Assembly: GCA_947311845.1 (NCBI GenBank) | Contig: CAMZMU010000034.1 | Coordinates: 90,338,723-90,402,722 of the forward strand | Origin: Poa pratensis | Taxonomy: Eukaryota > Streptophyta > Magnoliopsida > Poales > Poaceae | Direction of reading: 5' to 3' | Length of the DNA stretch: 64,000 bases | Part shown: piece by piece, positions 1-12,160 of the stretch | Layout of the letters: each line of letters opens with the position of its first letter | Position numbering within the stretch: the first letter of the stretch is position 1 | Position numbers and translations under genes: made by a program | The notes under the pieces: model-generated | What the model was told of the DNA's origin: nothing | Databases searched by the model: none | What the model saw: only the letters and a program-made list of their open reading frames with translations

Positions 1-601
1 TTGCACCAGCTCTAGAAGATAAGAAGAAGACTAGAAGATCCCGAAGATAGGCGCAAGAAGACAAGACGAAGGACAGACAGTACGTGCCAAGCCCATCCCC
101 ATGATGCAAGCACAGTACCAGCGAGGTGACGACAGTACGCCTCCATGACGCATGTACAGTGCTGACAAGACCCCAGTAGTCATATCGTGTACAGTGTCTG
201 TATAGTGTCCTGCGGGCCACCCTTTGTCCCCTGGGCTCCCTCTTTATAAGGAGCACCAAGGGGAGCGTTCAGAGAGAGCCTCTTGGGCTCATTTTTCTCC
301 CCGCTCTCTCTGCTAGCTCCCTTTAGCATAAAGCTTAGTGCTGCCTTGCTCAGGCTGAGACATACAGCTCAAGGAGCATCTGTACAGATCATATACAGAG
401 GGAAAAATACACCAAATAGGCTAGATGCTGCAGTAGGGGTGTTATCTCTCACGAGAGCCCCGAAGCAGGGTAAATCCTCGTGTTCATCTTTGTGTCTTCC
501 GTGTGCGTTCTTCAACGCGCTATCCCTCCCCGAATCCTCTAGCGTCCATCGGCCCCAAACTTAAGCCTACCCCTAGTCATCTGTTGTTCAATACGACGAC
601 A
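1..601 (+). repeat. 5' LTR, distal part
   Basis: Matches 2730-3332 almost base for base, with a 2-base length difference in a GAGAGA run. It contains a TATAA box at 245-249 that would drive element transcription. The first ~730 bases of this LTR lie before the window. Confidence 0.85.
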
Positions 602-1352
602 GTTGGCGCCCATCGTGGGGCTGGTATTGGCGCTTGCTGGATCAAATTCGGACGGGACCTTCTTCATCAACGCGGGGAGTCGACATCACCATTATCCCCT
701 GCGCTACAGCTTGCCGCCGTAAGCAGAGGCTGGAGCAGCCTACACCAACGGTCTTCATAAACAGATCCCGGTAACTGCCCGTCGGTTGCCCGGGTCATGT
801 CGGTTCTATCGATCCAGTCTGCACCAACAATGCTCCGTGAGTATTTTCCTTGGTACCGCGCACAGTTAGTTAATCCTGAAAGTTACTCGGGGACTGCCCC
901 TTCGTACCTTGCTTAGCTGTTTTCCCAGGAACGAGATGTCGTGACCCGGGACTGGCCGGACAGTCTGTTTTGCAGTTTTTCCTAGATAAGAAAAGTGACT
1001 CGGGGACTCGGTGGAAACCGAGTCTGCATCCTGGTGCATAGTTTTGCTGCTAGAATTAACTTCCGTCATATGCTAGACTTAATTTGGTATGTTAAATAGA
1101 ATTGTTGCTCCTGTTAAATATTCATTATGTATATGCTTGAACTAACGTTGAAAGGTGGTGTCGGTTTTACCGATGGAATATTCATCACCAAGACCATGGT
1201 GATATTGGTCATCTCGGATTCATCTTATATTCATTGTGGCTTCAGAGCATATCGCGGGTAATCCTTGGTATCGGCTTGCCGAGTTATAAATGGCATATTA
1301 TCCCAAGTTACCGCTTATGTCGGCAGATCAGAATATCACAGCACAATATCCC

Positions 1353-1445
1353 CAGATCGCCGTTTATTTCGGTTGGCCAAAGTATCGTGGCATCATGCAA
1401 TATCTCAGATCACCGTTTATTTCGGTTTGCCAAAATATCACGGCA
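1353..1445 (+). repeat. 53-bp imperfect tandem repeat inside LTR element
   Basis: Two neighbouring units begin CAGATC(G/A)CCGTTTATTTCGG at 1353 and 1406; further decayed units with the words 'cggcat' and 'tatcat' continue on both sides (about 1255-1560). No coding sense was found here. Confidence 0.6.
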
Positions 1446-1654
1446 TCTCTCTCATATCATCGAGCATCTCATAATTGCTGTCTTTACCAGCTTAACCAAT
1501 TATCATGGTTCTTCAATTATCCGAGCTTACCAGACTATCATATCATCGTTATCTCGGCTTGATGAGTCGAAAGGTATCTGACCTCACTGAATGTTACGTG
1601 TTGAGAAATGTCTCAATTCATCATTTGATAAATGCCCATGAAGGCAAAATGTCG

Positions 1655-1836
1655 GATGTGCCCAGGCAGGCAATATGTCGGTCCAGCTAAGGTTGGCGAC
1701 ATACGACTTCGGTAACGCCCAAGGTGGCTAAAAACCGACATATGAGATGTGCCCAGGCAGGCAATATATCGGTCCAGCTAAGGTTGGCGACATACGACTT
1801 CGGTAATGCCCAAGGTGGCTAAAAACCGACATATGA
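1655..1836 (+). repeat. 91-bp tandem duplication inside LTR element
   Basis: Two copies starting GATGTGCCCAGGCAGGCAAT at 1655 and 1746, nearly identical over 91 bp, followed by a partial unit (about 1837-1865). It is the last repeat block before the 3' LTR and has no open frame. Confidence 0.8.
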
Positions 1837-2000
1837 TAATGCCCATGCAGGCTATATGTCGGATGTGCTCGTATGGGCAAGAGGAAAAATAATGCTGCCC
1901 GTACAGGCAGGTTGTTGTTTACATGGAGGTTCTGATATCGTTATTTGTTTTTGTAAGACTGTGCGCGACTCTGCGAGTCCCCCACAGCCTCGGGGACTAA

Positions 2001-3332
2001 TGTCGGAGATGTAACCCCGGGTACCCCATAGTTAATGGTCTTGTTGGGTCATCAGGATAAAGAAGCAGGAAGTAAATAGGTAAAAGATAAGGAAAAAGGC
2101 AAAAAGGGCAGCCTGGGCCGAGACTGACGTAGCCCAGGCCGGAATACATTCTCCGGGCCGACATATGCTTAAGTCGGTGTCCGTTGTCTCAGTTTGGGCC
2201 GAGATGTTGCTGACCTCGGATTGGGCCTCTGCCAGGCCGGCAAGTGCTGAACTCGGCTGGGCCGAGTCTCTTCAACTCGGCTGGGCCGAGGCTGGCCTCC
2301 ACTCGGCTGGGCCGAGGCTCGACTTACCTCGGATGGGTCGAGGTGCCCCAGACCTCGGACGGGCCGAGATATCCATTACCTCGGATCGGGCCGAAAGGCC
2401 ACTTACCGAGGCGGGGCAGGCCGAGTTTCCTCCCGCGACTCGGGCGGGCTCCCTCTGGCGGACCGAGGCTGGCCGACCGAGGCTGGGCAGGCCGAGGTTC
2501 CTACGACTCGGATGGGCTGCTGTCTTCCGCGTTGCGCAGGCCACCGTCTCCTCGTCCCGGATCAGGCCGACTTGGCTGTAATTCGGACGGGCCGAGTTAC
2601 CCCAGGCCTCGGACCATCTCCACCGTGCCTACTCCTTGGTCCAGCATATCTTCATACCTCGGCAACGACCACCAGAGCAGATCGCTGCCCCTACGGCGGC
2701 TCCTCTTCTCCAGCACTCTACGTCGACACTTGCACCAGCTCTAGAAGATAAGAAGAAGATTAGAAGATCCCGAAGATAGGCGCAAGAAGACAAGACGAAG
2801 GACAGACAGTACGTGCCAAGCCCATCCCCATGATGCAAGCACAGTACCAGCGAGGTGATGACAGTACGCCTCCATGACGCATGTACAGTGCTGACAAGAC
2901 CCCAGTAGTCAAATCGTGTACAGTGTCTGTATAGTGTCCTGCGGGGCACCCTTTGTCCCCTGGGCTCCCTCTTTATAAGGAGCACCAGGGGGAGCGTTCA
3001 GAGAGAGAGCCTCTTGGGCTCATTTTTTCCCCGCTCTCTCTGCTAGCTCCCTTTAGCATAAAAGCTTAGTGCTGCCTTGCTCAGGCTGAGACATACAGCT
3101 CAAGAAGCATCTGTACAGATCATATACAGAGGGAAAAATACACCAAATAGGCTAGATGCTGCAGTAGGGGTGTTATCTCTCACGAGAGCCCCGAAGCAGG
3201 GTAAATCCTCGTGTTCATCTTTGTGTCTTCCATGTGCGTTCTTCAACGCGCTATCCCTCCCCGAATCCTCTAGCGTCCATCGGCCCCAAACTTAAGCCTA
3301 CCCCTAGGCATCTGCTGTTCAATACGACGACA
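2001..3332 (+). repeat. 3' LTR, complete (1332 bp)
   Basis: Begins TGTCGGAG after a polypurine-like stretch and ends ACGACGACA. A TATAA box lies at 2974-2978. The U3-like part (about 2230-2600) is unusually GC-rich and built from short palindromes. The 5' flank of the element is outside the window, so the target duplication cannot be checked. Confidence 0.85.
2255..2600. repeat. Palindromic CTCGG..GGGCCGAG array in LTR
   Basis: About ten degenerate units of roughly 25-35 bp, each built around CTCGGNNGGGCCGAG, which is nearly its own reverse complement. Three neighbouring copies (about 2270-2315) are almost identical. Each unit could fold into a GC-rich hairpin. Confidence 0.75.
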
Positions 3333-3845
3333 GTCCCCTCTGCAGCGACGGTCCTATGGTGCGGGGCCTTCTCCTAGCGAGGTTTTTTGGGTGGCGACTT
3401 GTGTTGCGAGGGCAGCAAGTGTGTCGATGGCTGGTTCGGCTCCGGGCAATGCAGAGTTTGATCTGGTTGCTACGCTGGGGCGGCGGCCCCGGATTGGCGC
3501 GACGTTGAGGTCTGCGGGCGGTCGTCTTTAGCAAGGGTAGCAAGGGCTACAAGACGGCTGAGTCGTGCGGCGTTGTGGCTCGTGTGCGGCTTTGGTGCCG
3601 AGTGGTGTAAGTCGGGGCGGCGGCCCCGTGGTTGGTGGTGTGTTTTGTGGCGTTCGGTGGGCTAGTGTCTTGTGGGCGACAGCCCCCTTGCTTGTGCGGT
3701 TTTTTGGCCCTGTTTCCCTCATAAACAGGGCATTTGTATAGTTTTTGGGTCCGGTCTTCTTTATAAATTGTGCCAATTCTTTCTTCTATACGAATTGCAG
3801 GAACGCCCTGCCTTCCTCGAGAGGTTACTCGAAAAAAAAATACTC
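3333..3845 (+). mobile_element. Possible non-LTR retrotransposon 3' tail
   Basis: GC-rich sequence that ends in a run of A (about 3832-3840) after a TTATAAATTG-type AT stretch, as in the non-coding tails of grass LINEs. The LTR element abuts it directly, so it may have inserted into this unit. No reverse transcriptase frame is visible, so the call is tentative. Confidence 0.3.
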
Positions 3846-5280
3846 CATATATGAACTTGCATGCATGATGCATGCTAGATCACCACTCTTGATGCACGGT
3901 AGTTGCTTACTATACTTTATTATTATGATCATTTATGCTTGCTAATTTTTGTTTATTAATTTTCGAAAAATCAATGTTGTTGATTTCCAACAACAGTGGT
4001 CATTATTAGATACTAGGCTGCACTTGCACAATACTTATTTCTTTTCTTGCGAAGTGATACGGTGCCAAGTTGCATCGCGTTCATCAGGAGATCCACCTTC
4101 TTTTGCGTACCCCATTCCCTAATTTGCATGCATGTGTATTGTGTACTTAGCCTCACGTTTGTACCGTTTCTTAGCGCGGGAAATGCACGCACGCGCGGCT
4201 TACCTCCTGGCCTAGCCTTTCTATCATAGCAGAATAAAGGACACAACGTCACTATATCAAGTTTTTTTAAAGACGTCGAACCTCGGTCTTGTAGCAAGCA
4301 ATGCGCACACCCATATATTATTCCAAAATAATACCAAAAAGTCAAGTATCTAACAATATGCGTCCTTTTTATGGTTATAAAAAGTGTAAAATTAATGACG
4401 GTGAGTGGGTGATCACTTCACCACCTACATGTATATTTTTATATAAACTTGGCCGCACTTCGAAAAGTAAAAATTATTTCGAAATGCGGCCAAGTTTATA
4501 TAAAAATATGTAAATATTTGTGAAACGAAATGCACGCACACATAACACATTACATACAAACAAACGGATGGCGGGCCGGACGGATGGACAGCGGTAGCTA
4601 TATGGAGTATATAATGATGGATTAACAATGAGTCCTATACGTTGACAGGGCCCTGGCTGCTGCTAAATGTGTCCGCGTCGACAGTGCCATATGCCACATA
4701 TACGTACGTTGTATACAAACATACCAATAATCGATCTTCTACCTGCAGGTCCGGTGCACATCACAGTGGGGCTCCGGTTTGGCTTTGCTGATCTAGCAAA
4801 GCGAGCTTCCTTCCTAGCCTGGATCTCTTCCTCCTCCTCCTCCCCACTCTCTACCTAGCTAGAGCCACCACCACCTCTCCATCGATCCATCCGTGTTCGT
4901 GCTGCGCAAGCATCGCCGTGAATGCGACGGCCTGCCCCGCACGCGTCCTCCCCCGCATCCTCCGCTCCCGGCTCCGTCCACCCCTGCTCCGGTGATGGGA
5001 TAGCGGCTGTACCTGCACGAGACCACGAGTAACAGGTGCAGGGGAGGGGACGAGAGTCCATCATAGCAGTGCGAGTTAATTCCCCATTCCTCGCTCCAGT
5101 CGTCAGCTTCTCACGCCAACGCACGCACGCAGGCAGACGTCGATAGAGATCGCCTCGATCGGCCATAGAGCTAACTAGCTTCCCCTGTACCACCACGGCG
5201 TCTCTGCCTGGTTGCTTCCTCCCTTACTCTTCTTCCTCCCTTGGCTCTCTTAATTAGCTATTCTTCCGGCTGCGCCGAGC
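3846..5280. other. NAC upstream region
   Basis: No gene seen. AT-rich sequence with one long hairpin (4427-4511) and scattered low-complexity stretches, becoming CT-rich toward the NAC promoter. Confidence 0.5.
4427..4511. repeat. 85-bp hairpin with ~35-bp arms
   Basis: ACATGTATATTTTTATATAA at the left is mirrored at the right end; the arms meet around AGTAAAAATTA and carry the core CTTGGCCGCA / TGCGGCCAAG. Arms are near-perfect with one or two mismatches. It lies about 1.0 kb upstream of the NAC start codon. Confidence 0.8.
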
Positions 5281-5290
5281 TATATATATT
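5281..5290 (+). promoter_or_regulatory. TATA box of NAC gene
   Basis: TATATATATT lies about 250 bp before the NAC start codon, followed by the CT-rich leader usual in grass genes. Confidence 0.55.
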
Positions 5291-5536
5291 TCCTTCCTGC
5301 CACCTCCCAACGACCTCATACTCCATCACACACGCAGCCCAAGCTACAGCAAAATAGATATACACAAGCCCTGCCCGCCTAATTCTTGCTTCCTAGGTCC
5401 TAGCGTGCTAGCTATCTTCGTCTCTCTCGGTGATCCGTTCTTCTCTTGAGTCTTGACTCTTGATCGCCAGAGTACATATTACAATTTCTAGAGGGCCGGC
5501 AAGGAGGAGGAGGTTTTAGGGAGAAGATACAAAGAT

Positions 5537-6801
5537 ATGGGGCTGAATGACATCGAGAAGACGCTGCCGCCAGGGTTCCGGTTCAACCCGAGCGACCAGG
5601 AACTGGTCTGCCACTACCTGCACGACAAGGTGGCCAACCAGCAGCGCTTCGCCGGAGCCGCTGGAACCATGATTGAGGTGGATCTGCACGTCCAGGAGCC
5701 ATGGGAGCTGCCAGGTCTGTAAACTGCCAAATTACTACGTACTGTAAGAGTCTAGAGTGGAGTATGCAGTTACTTGTGTGGAGACAGTGGAGTTTAGAGT
5801 AAGTACGTACGCCAGTCGATTTTTTAATCAATTTAGCTCCATTCCATGGAACGAACGATTACTCTAGCACGCAACCGCGTTAAATTTACTGGCTCCAATT
5901 GGGGCTTGTACTCGTTTCTTTGCTAATTTGTCCATCCGGCTATGGTGGTGGTGGTGTATGCAGACGTGGCGAAGCTTAGCACGAACGAGTGGTACTTCTT
6001 CAGCTTCCGCGACCGCAAGTACGCGACGGGGCTGCGCACCAACCGCGCCACCAAGTCCGGCTACTGGAAGGCCACCGGCAAAGACCGCGTAATCCGCGAC
6101 CACAGGTCGTCGTCCGGCCGCGCCGCCGCCATCGTCGGCATGCGCAAGACCCTCGTCTTCCACCGCGGCCGCGCCCCCAAAGGCACCAAGTCCAGTTGGG
6201 TCATGCACGAGTTTCGCATCGAGAACCCTCGTTCCCCTCCCAAGGTACCGCGTTTAGTTAATTCCGGCCACGATCTACTCCCTGTAAAATCATGTAGCTG
6301 ATAAGCTCTTGCAGTATTTGATCTCGCTCGAGTCTTGAATAAAACTGCAATCTTAACATGAATAGTGCTATCTGAATTTTGTTTCTCCAGGAGGACTGGG
6401 TGCTCTGCAGAGTTTTCAACAAGAAGAAAGCCGACACGGCGCACGCCATGGACAGAGAGCAGGAGATGACCGGCGGTGCTACCGTGAAGGGATACAGCTA
6501 CGCCAGATCCTCTTCGTGCTATGATCCGGAGTACCAGTCGGCCCCGGCGCCATTCCCATCTCTCATCAGCCACCAATACCAGCTACCGTTGTCTTCCCAC
6601 GACCACCACCGCCTCAACATCGACGCCTTCTCCGACATGCAGCCGCTGCTGAACTACGACAGCATCCTAGACTTCAGCCAGCACCTCGACAACGGCCGAG
6701 GGGCGATGGGTTCCAGGGACAATGGAGGGAACCAGTGCGGCGGTGTGCTGATAGACCTAGGGCTGCCGGAGGAGCACTACAACTACAGCGACTTGTTCTA
6801 G
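5537..6801 (+). CDS. NAC domain transcription factor (NAC1/NAC021-022-like)
   Basis: Plant-specific DNA-binding transcription factor, expected in the nucleus. I read three exons, 5537-5714, 5964-6244 and 6391-6801, with GT-AG introns and agreeing phases, giving 289 residues. The NAC domain fills residues 10 to about 160: [19 protein letters not shown] (subdomain A), [40 protein letters not shown] (DNA-contact subdomain), [27 protein letters not shown] and [13 protein letters not shown]. Exon borders are at the conserved NAC positions. The C-terminal 120 residues are the variable activation region, rich in H, Y, S and D. The start follows from the usual MGL..IE..LPPGF N-terminus. Some NAC1/CUC relatives carry a miR164 site after the NAC domain; I did not see a clear one. 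Subfamily naming is by resemblance only. Confidence 0.93.
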
Positions 6802-7224
6802 ATGTGTATATGCTACGGTAGCTTCTCCTCACCCACACGGTCCTTTGGCAGTTTGGCTTCCCGGTAGAAAGGATTTGTAGCGGGGGTTTCGGCATGTTCC
6901 CCTAAAGTAAAACGTACCCTCCTTATAAATTTGTTAGGCTTTCCCTAAATAAGTCCAATTGGAGATCGAGCTCACTAGAGCCCTTTATTTACAAATTTTG
7001 AAAACCACATTACCAAATCTGGAACAAATTGAATTATTTTTGTTAGAGTACATGTTACAATCCAAGTTCCGTCGAATGTGGGACCAAAAACAAGAATTTG
7101 TTTTCTCTTTTTAGAGACACAAATTGTTATTTTTGTGTAGCCCAAAATTCTGAATATTTTCCCGTGAAACTTAGCAGATATGTAAATCATATGAATATGT
7201 ATCCATATACCTAAAATCACAACT
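6802..7224. other. NAC 3' flank
   Basis: Contains the presumed 3' untranslated region, then AT-rich sequence with no recognised gene or repeat end. Confidence 0.4.
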
Positions 7225-7869
7225 TTTTGAATTTTTTTACTTTGGATGATAGGGGCTCACCCCTGATTTCATTAACGAAACCATAATTCTACAGAGTTCA
7301 GCCATAACACTCCTCGGTAAGAGTACACAGATAGAATAAAAAGAACATAAGACCGGGGGAAAATAGAAACAAGCAAGAGCAAGATAAAAACAAAGACTAA
7401 ATCTGACCGATCTACAGAAAGCCTAGGCAACGCTCCCCGATGCATCTTCATTTTGTCTCTTCTTTTCTTCCCCTGAACCTCCCGTTTTCTTTTTCTCTTG
7501 TTTTCCATCACAGCACTTCACATTCTCAACCTTGGGATTCAAGTTGCCTACCTCTTCCTTGCGCTAAAAACTTCTTTTGCAACCTTCTCCAGTAGCTTAG
7601 CAAAATATACCAATTGATCAATTGCGTATTGTCTCACCTGCAATAAACTCTATCACCGAATCCAAAAACAAATTCTGTAAATAACATCACAAGGCTCAGC
7701 AGGCTATTCATTATCAAAGCATGCAACATTCATCTCACTTTCGAAATCCCCCACAGAATCGCAGCAACCCCTACTGACAACGGATTTCTATACTTTTTAC
7801 TCTGCCCTTTTAGCCACACAGATATAACATACTGAGCAGAGCGAAATTGAGGGTTAATACCAAAAGCAC
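7225..7869 (-). mobile_element. LINE 3' part, interrupted (left piece)
   Basis: Read on the minus strand, 7869 down to about 7700 encodes the end of a LINE reverse transcriptase ORF (AFGINPQFRSAQYVISVWLK, then AILWGISK), with stops beyond. A T-rich run near 7225-7240 is the poly(A) end. The missing upstream coding sequence is found at 10421-10520, on the far side of an inserted element. Confidence 0.6.
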
Positions 7870-10420
7870 GGTGAAAGGACACGGATGTCGTCTAGAGGGG
7901 GAGTTGAATAGGCGATTAAAATTATTACGGTTTAGGCTTGAATAAATGCGGAATAAAACTAGCGTTTAATTTATCAAGCACAAAACCTAAACAAGCTAGG
8001 TTTAACTATGTGCACCAACAATTTATGCTAAGCAAGATAAACAACTAAGTGATAGCAAGATATATAACTTCAAACTCGATGGCTATCACAAAGTAGATTG
8101 CATAAGGAAGGAGCTCGGGTATAGAAATACAGAGTCACTTGGAGACGATGATTTATCCCGAAGTTCACTTCCCAATGGAAGCTAGTATCCGTTGGAGCGG
8201 TGCGGAGTCACAAAGTGATCCCCAAATAGCCGTCAATGGCACACCGTAATCTCCTTCGTGCCTCTACCAATGTAGAGTGCCACTAACCACTATGGGACAC
8301 TCGAGAGTGGTCACCGAACCCGTATAAGGATGAGGCACGCTCCACAACTCAATTGGAGGCTCCCACCGAATTCCCGTGGCTCCCAAAGCAACAAGATTCA
8401 CAAGGTTGAGGCACACTCCACAACTCAATTGGAGGCTCCCAACTATCCCGAGAGCCACCAAAACTCTGAGATCAACAAGGACCGTCTAGGGCACTCCAAG
8501 TACCCAAGAGGACAAGCTATAAGGCACTCCAAGTACCCAAGATTAACAAGCTTCTCAACTTTACGTTCCACGTATCGCCGTGGAGAACTCAAACCAATGC
8601 AACCGATGCAATGTGGCAAAATCACTAGAAGTGGTCAAACCCTTCACTCTCAAATCCCACCAAAGCAACTAATACTTATAGGGGGAGAGGAGAGGAAGAA
8701 CAAAGAAGAACTCAACAAATGAAACTTCAAGATCTAGATCCAAAGGCTTCCCCTCACTTAGAGAAGAGATAGATTGGTAGAAGTATAGATCTAGATCTCC
8801 TCTCTCTTTTCCCTCTAATTTGAGGCAAGAATCATGGAGGGATAGAGAGCTAGCTAACCTCAAGAAGGCCAACAATGGAGGTCAATTTGGTGCTCAACAA
8901 AGCTGGTCTCTTTGGAGAAGAAGGGGGACTTTTATAGGTCCCCACAAAATAGAGCCGTTGCAGGAAAATAACCCCGGAGTCTCCGACCTGGACAGAGTCT
9001 CCGGCCCACGAGGGGTCCAGAGATTCCGGCCAGACTCCGGCCATACTCCGGACTGGGCATCAGAGGCGTACGCCAAACGCTAGTAACTTCGCCCAGACCA
9101 TAATAACTGAGGCCAGAATCTCCGGCCTGACAGCACCGGAACCTCCGGCTGTTTTCCAACAGTCACTCAGCAAACCTGAAACCCCATAACATTTTCATTT
9201 TAACTCCAAATCATACGAGACCAATTTTGATGGAAATCTTAAGGTTCATCAGTAGAGGGAGGATACCACACATGGGAAGGTGTGAAACATTTCTCAAAGA
9301 CGAACCGGTAATATTTCCAACAACGAAAATGAAAAAGGTTTTTCACGCAAAATCTGTTTTCGAAGAACTTGGGCTTGTCGTGAAGATCACGTCAAGCACC
9401 AAAACCCAACTAGGAGAAAAGTCAAATAAGAACCAAGAAAGATGATGATGCCAAATATGCAAAGGTTTGAGCTCTCTCCAACTGATACGCTTAAAGCTCA
9501 ATCGAGAGTCCCTCTTGATAGTACCGTATCTATCCTATAACCTAGTCTCCCAATGAGACCGGTAAAATAGAAACCCTATCAAGATCATACCTTTGCCTTG
9601 CGCATTCCACTTGAGCTAGATGATGACGATCTTGATCTCCTCAAGTGGATCACCTTTCTTGATTGCGCTTTGCTTGGTGAAGACTCGCATATTGTTCCCC
9701 CATACTCCACTATGGGAGAGCCACTCTTAGGCACATCTTCACATGACCATTTTCTCCAAATGGGTCTCAAGCTTTCAAGCATAGAATTTCTTCGAGACGC
9801 TTCTCCTGAACTTGCACTTCTTAACCTTGATGACGATCACCAATTGATGTCATCCTCCATGGGTTATATTAAATCTTCCTTTTGATGCAAGCACATGGAA
9901 AGATAACTAAGCCCAAATAGAAATAACACACACATATCATGGGTTAGTTCACAAAGCTATATGGACACTTACTTTCCATACCAAGAGATACATGATCCCA
10001 CTTGGTGCATCTTGTAGCTTTGTGTGTTGATCAATATCTTGATCAACTTTGTATCTTTTCTTCTTTCTTTATTAGATGATGTCTTGAAAATAACCATGAA
10101 TGATCACCTAATCCTTTTCTTAAAGACATACTTCCACTATGCTCAACTCTCTCATGACCAATCATCGGATAACTTCTCGAGCAACAACCTGCTCATCACA
10201 AAATCTTCTTTTTGATCATATCAAATATATCCGTACAACTCGATAATCTTGTTGCCAAATACTCCATTATATCATTATCTTCATGGCATCAACCTCGAAT
10301 CCAACATATGGAGTTCACCTTGCTTATGGACAGACACTACAAGTATAACTCAATGCAACCATTAGTCCATGGAGATTGTCATTAATTACCAAAACCACAA
10401 ATGGGGGCGCCATGCCCTTT
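7870..10420 (+). mobile_element. 2.55-kb element of unknown class inserted in a LINE
   Basis: Starts GGTGAAAGGACACGG and ends GGCGCCATGCCCTTTCA, so the ends are short imperfect inverted repeats (TGAAAGG / CCTTTCA). The flanking CAC at 7867-7869 and 10421-10423 could be a 3-bp target duplication. The insertion is shown independently because the flanks join into one LINE reading frame. Inside are small direct repeats (for example a 76-bp step at 8331 and 8407) and no transposase I recognise. The class is open; the ends do not match CACTA or TA-type DNA transposons. Confidence 0.55.
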
Positions 10421-10520
10421 CACACATCCAACCACATTACAAATATATCTAGCTAGGGGACATTCAAAGAAGAGATGATTGATCGTTTTGCATTGATGCG
10501 AAGAATGATTTCACTAAAAA
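10421..10520 (-). mobile_element. LINE reverse transcriptase piece (right piece)
   Basis: The minus strand encodes INHLFFECPLARYICNVV, the typical zinc-binding tail of plant LINE reverse transcriptases. The coding sense resumes at 7869 with AFGINPQF, so this and 7225-7869 were one LINE before the 7870-10420 element landed. Confidence 0.65.
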
Positions 10521-11639
10521 GGTCCCTAAACTAGTTAGTTTCACAAAAAAAAATTGAAAATTATAAATATTATTTTTCCGTTTTCAAAATATCGGGCTCC
10601 ATGGAGCCCTGGAGGAAAATTGATGCACTCCGCATTGCCCTTTCTTTTATATGAAAAGGTAATGTTTATGTCGGTTGCTCTAAAGGAAAAAAGTTGTAGC
10701 TAATCGAGGTTCTGATCCTTAGCCTCATGTAAACAATCATGAGGTCAGTTTGGGAACTGTTACTTTTAACTCGGGTTGCCTATGTGTTAAACAGAGGAGA
10801 TGACTCGAAAGTGAAGATTACAAAGTTTGTTACACTACATGATACTTTATATGAAACCTTAATGGTATCTTTATAGGATAGATGTGGTGGTTAACCTATT
10901 TTGATTAACACAGTAATAATAAAATCTAACACCCGCTCTCAATTAGTACCTCGATCGCAAGGTTGAGATTGCACTTGAATTCGTCCAGTAGTCCCATTGA
11001 CAATGCTTCTGATAATCCGTCAATAATTTGGTACTTGGATAGAACGAAGTGAAGATTCAGTAACATATGTGCTACTATTTATCTTGCAAAGTGAAAACCA
11101 ATTTCTAGGTTTTTAGTCATTGCATTTAAAATAGGGTTTGCTCAAAGTAGGTATCCCCTGGATTATCTGAAAGAACAAGATGACGCCGAGAGTAAGAAGC
11201 TAAATAGATGCCTTAAAAACTCTTACGGTTTTGGTTTTATTCTAATGAGGAAATAAACTAAACAGATACTTTTCAAGCAGAAATCTTACATAAGCTAGGT
11301 CCAACTATGTGCAGAAACAACATATAGTACAACAAGATATGACAATTATAAAAACAACCTAGATAACATAAAACCGTCTCGTAGAAAAGCGCAATAGTTA
11401 TGATTAATTTGTGCTTGTTTTAAGGCTTACAACATGATTTATCCCTTCATACATAACAACATCGAATACCAGTAAAAGATGATATATCCACAAGTGGAGA
11501 GGTATGAATCCTCTATAAATGAAGAACCGATAAAACCTCCAATATAAAAATGTGAACTTCATTTTTGTTGAACTCGAGCTTGTCTTAGAGAGATAACAAA
11601 ATGTTCTATATGATCTTAGAACATATCTAGTACTACGAG

Positions 11640-12160
11640 GTGTTTGGGTGCTACACGATTCCAGCAATTTGGGCCGTCCGATCCGAGTCAGCGGCCAGGA
11701 TCAGTCATAACTCTAGTCTTCCACCAACCATGGCACATGTGCAAATTGGTCCCTCCACTTTTTCCTATTCTGACGCACAAGCCATCCCTAGTCTCTCTCT
11801 CTCTCTTGTTCGTCTGCAAATCAAATCCCTAGTGTCTATTCCCTCAAAAAAATCCCTAGTGTCTATTGGTGTTGCAGGAGCAACTCGACACGCTGCCACG
11901 AGATTCAATTCGTCCCTAAACGAGCTTGGTTGGAGGAGCAGATCAATAGGCCACTGCCGGACATCAAAGGTTCTTGGCACGGTTTGGTCCGGAGATGACC
12001 TTCCCACGCTGCACATAATATTTCCATTCACTGTCTTCCTAGTTTTATTTTTCCATTGTTCTTGCTATTTCCTAATCTAGCACGATTGGTTATTCTCGTG
12101 ATTTGGACTATTAGCATCCGTCCTAGTTATGTGCTCCTTTTTTTTTTTTGAACCATTCTT
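11640..12160. other. Unassigned insert in the second copy
   Basis: More GC-rich than its surroundings, with a short direct duplication (AAATCCCTAGTGTCTATT twice, about 11824 and 11850) and a T-run near 12130-12150. It resembles a gene leader or captured fragment, but no domain is recognisable. Confidence 0.3.

Larger units (their letters stand above)
1..3332 (+). mobile_element. Non-autonomous LTR retrotransposon, 5' end outside window
   Basis: A direct repeat (1-601 against 2730-3332) marks two LTRs. The complete 3' LTR runs 2001-3332, starts TGTCG and ends CGACA, so it has the short inverted ends of LTRs. Just after the 5' LTR, at 604, TGGCGCCC looks like a tRNA primer-binding site; just before the 3' LTR is the purine-rich CGGGGACTAA (1991-2000). 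The internal region (602-2000) is only about 1.4 kb and shows no gag, protease, reverse transcriptase or integrase, so the element must depend on another element for movement. The two LTRs differ by few bases in the shared part, which implies a fairly recent insertion. Superfamily cannot be set without coding sequence; the binding-site style is Gypsy-like. Confidence 0.85.

Noticed and set aside
283..564. Open frame repeated at 3077-3295
   Set aside because: It lies in both LTRs and is conserved only because the LTRs are copies; no domain.
2165..2744. Overlapping frames of 90-166 codons in the GC-rich LTR part
   Set aside because: They arise from the palindromic repeat array, which is open in several frames at once.
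9598..9885. 95-codon frame in the 7870-10420 element
   Set aside because: The diverged copy at 12690-13000 has the frame broken, so there is no sign of coding selection.
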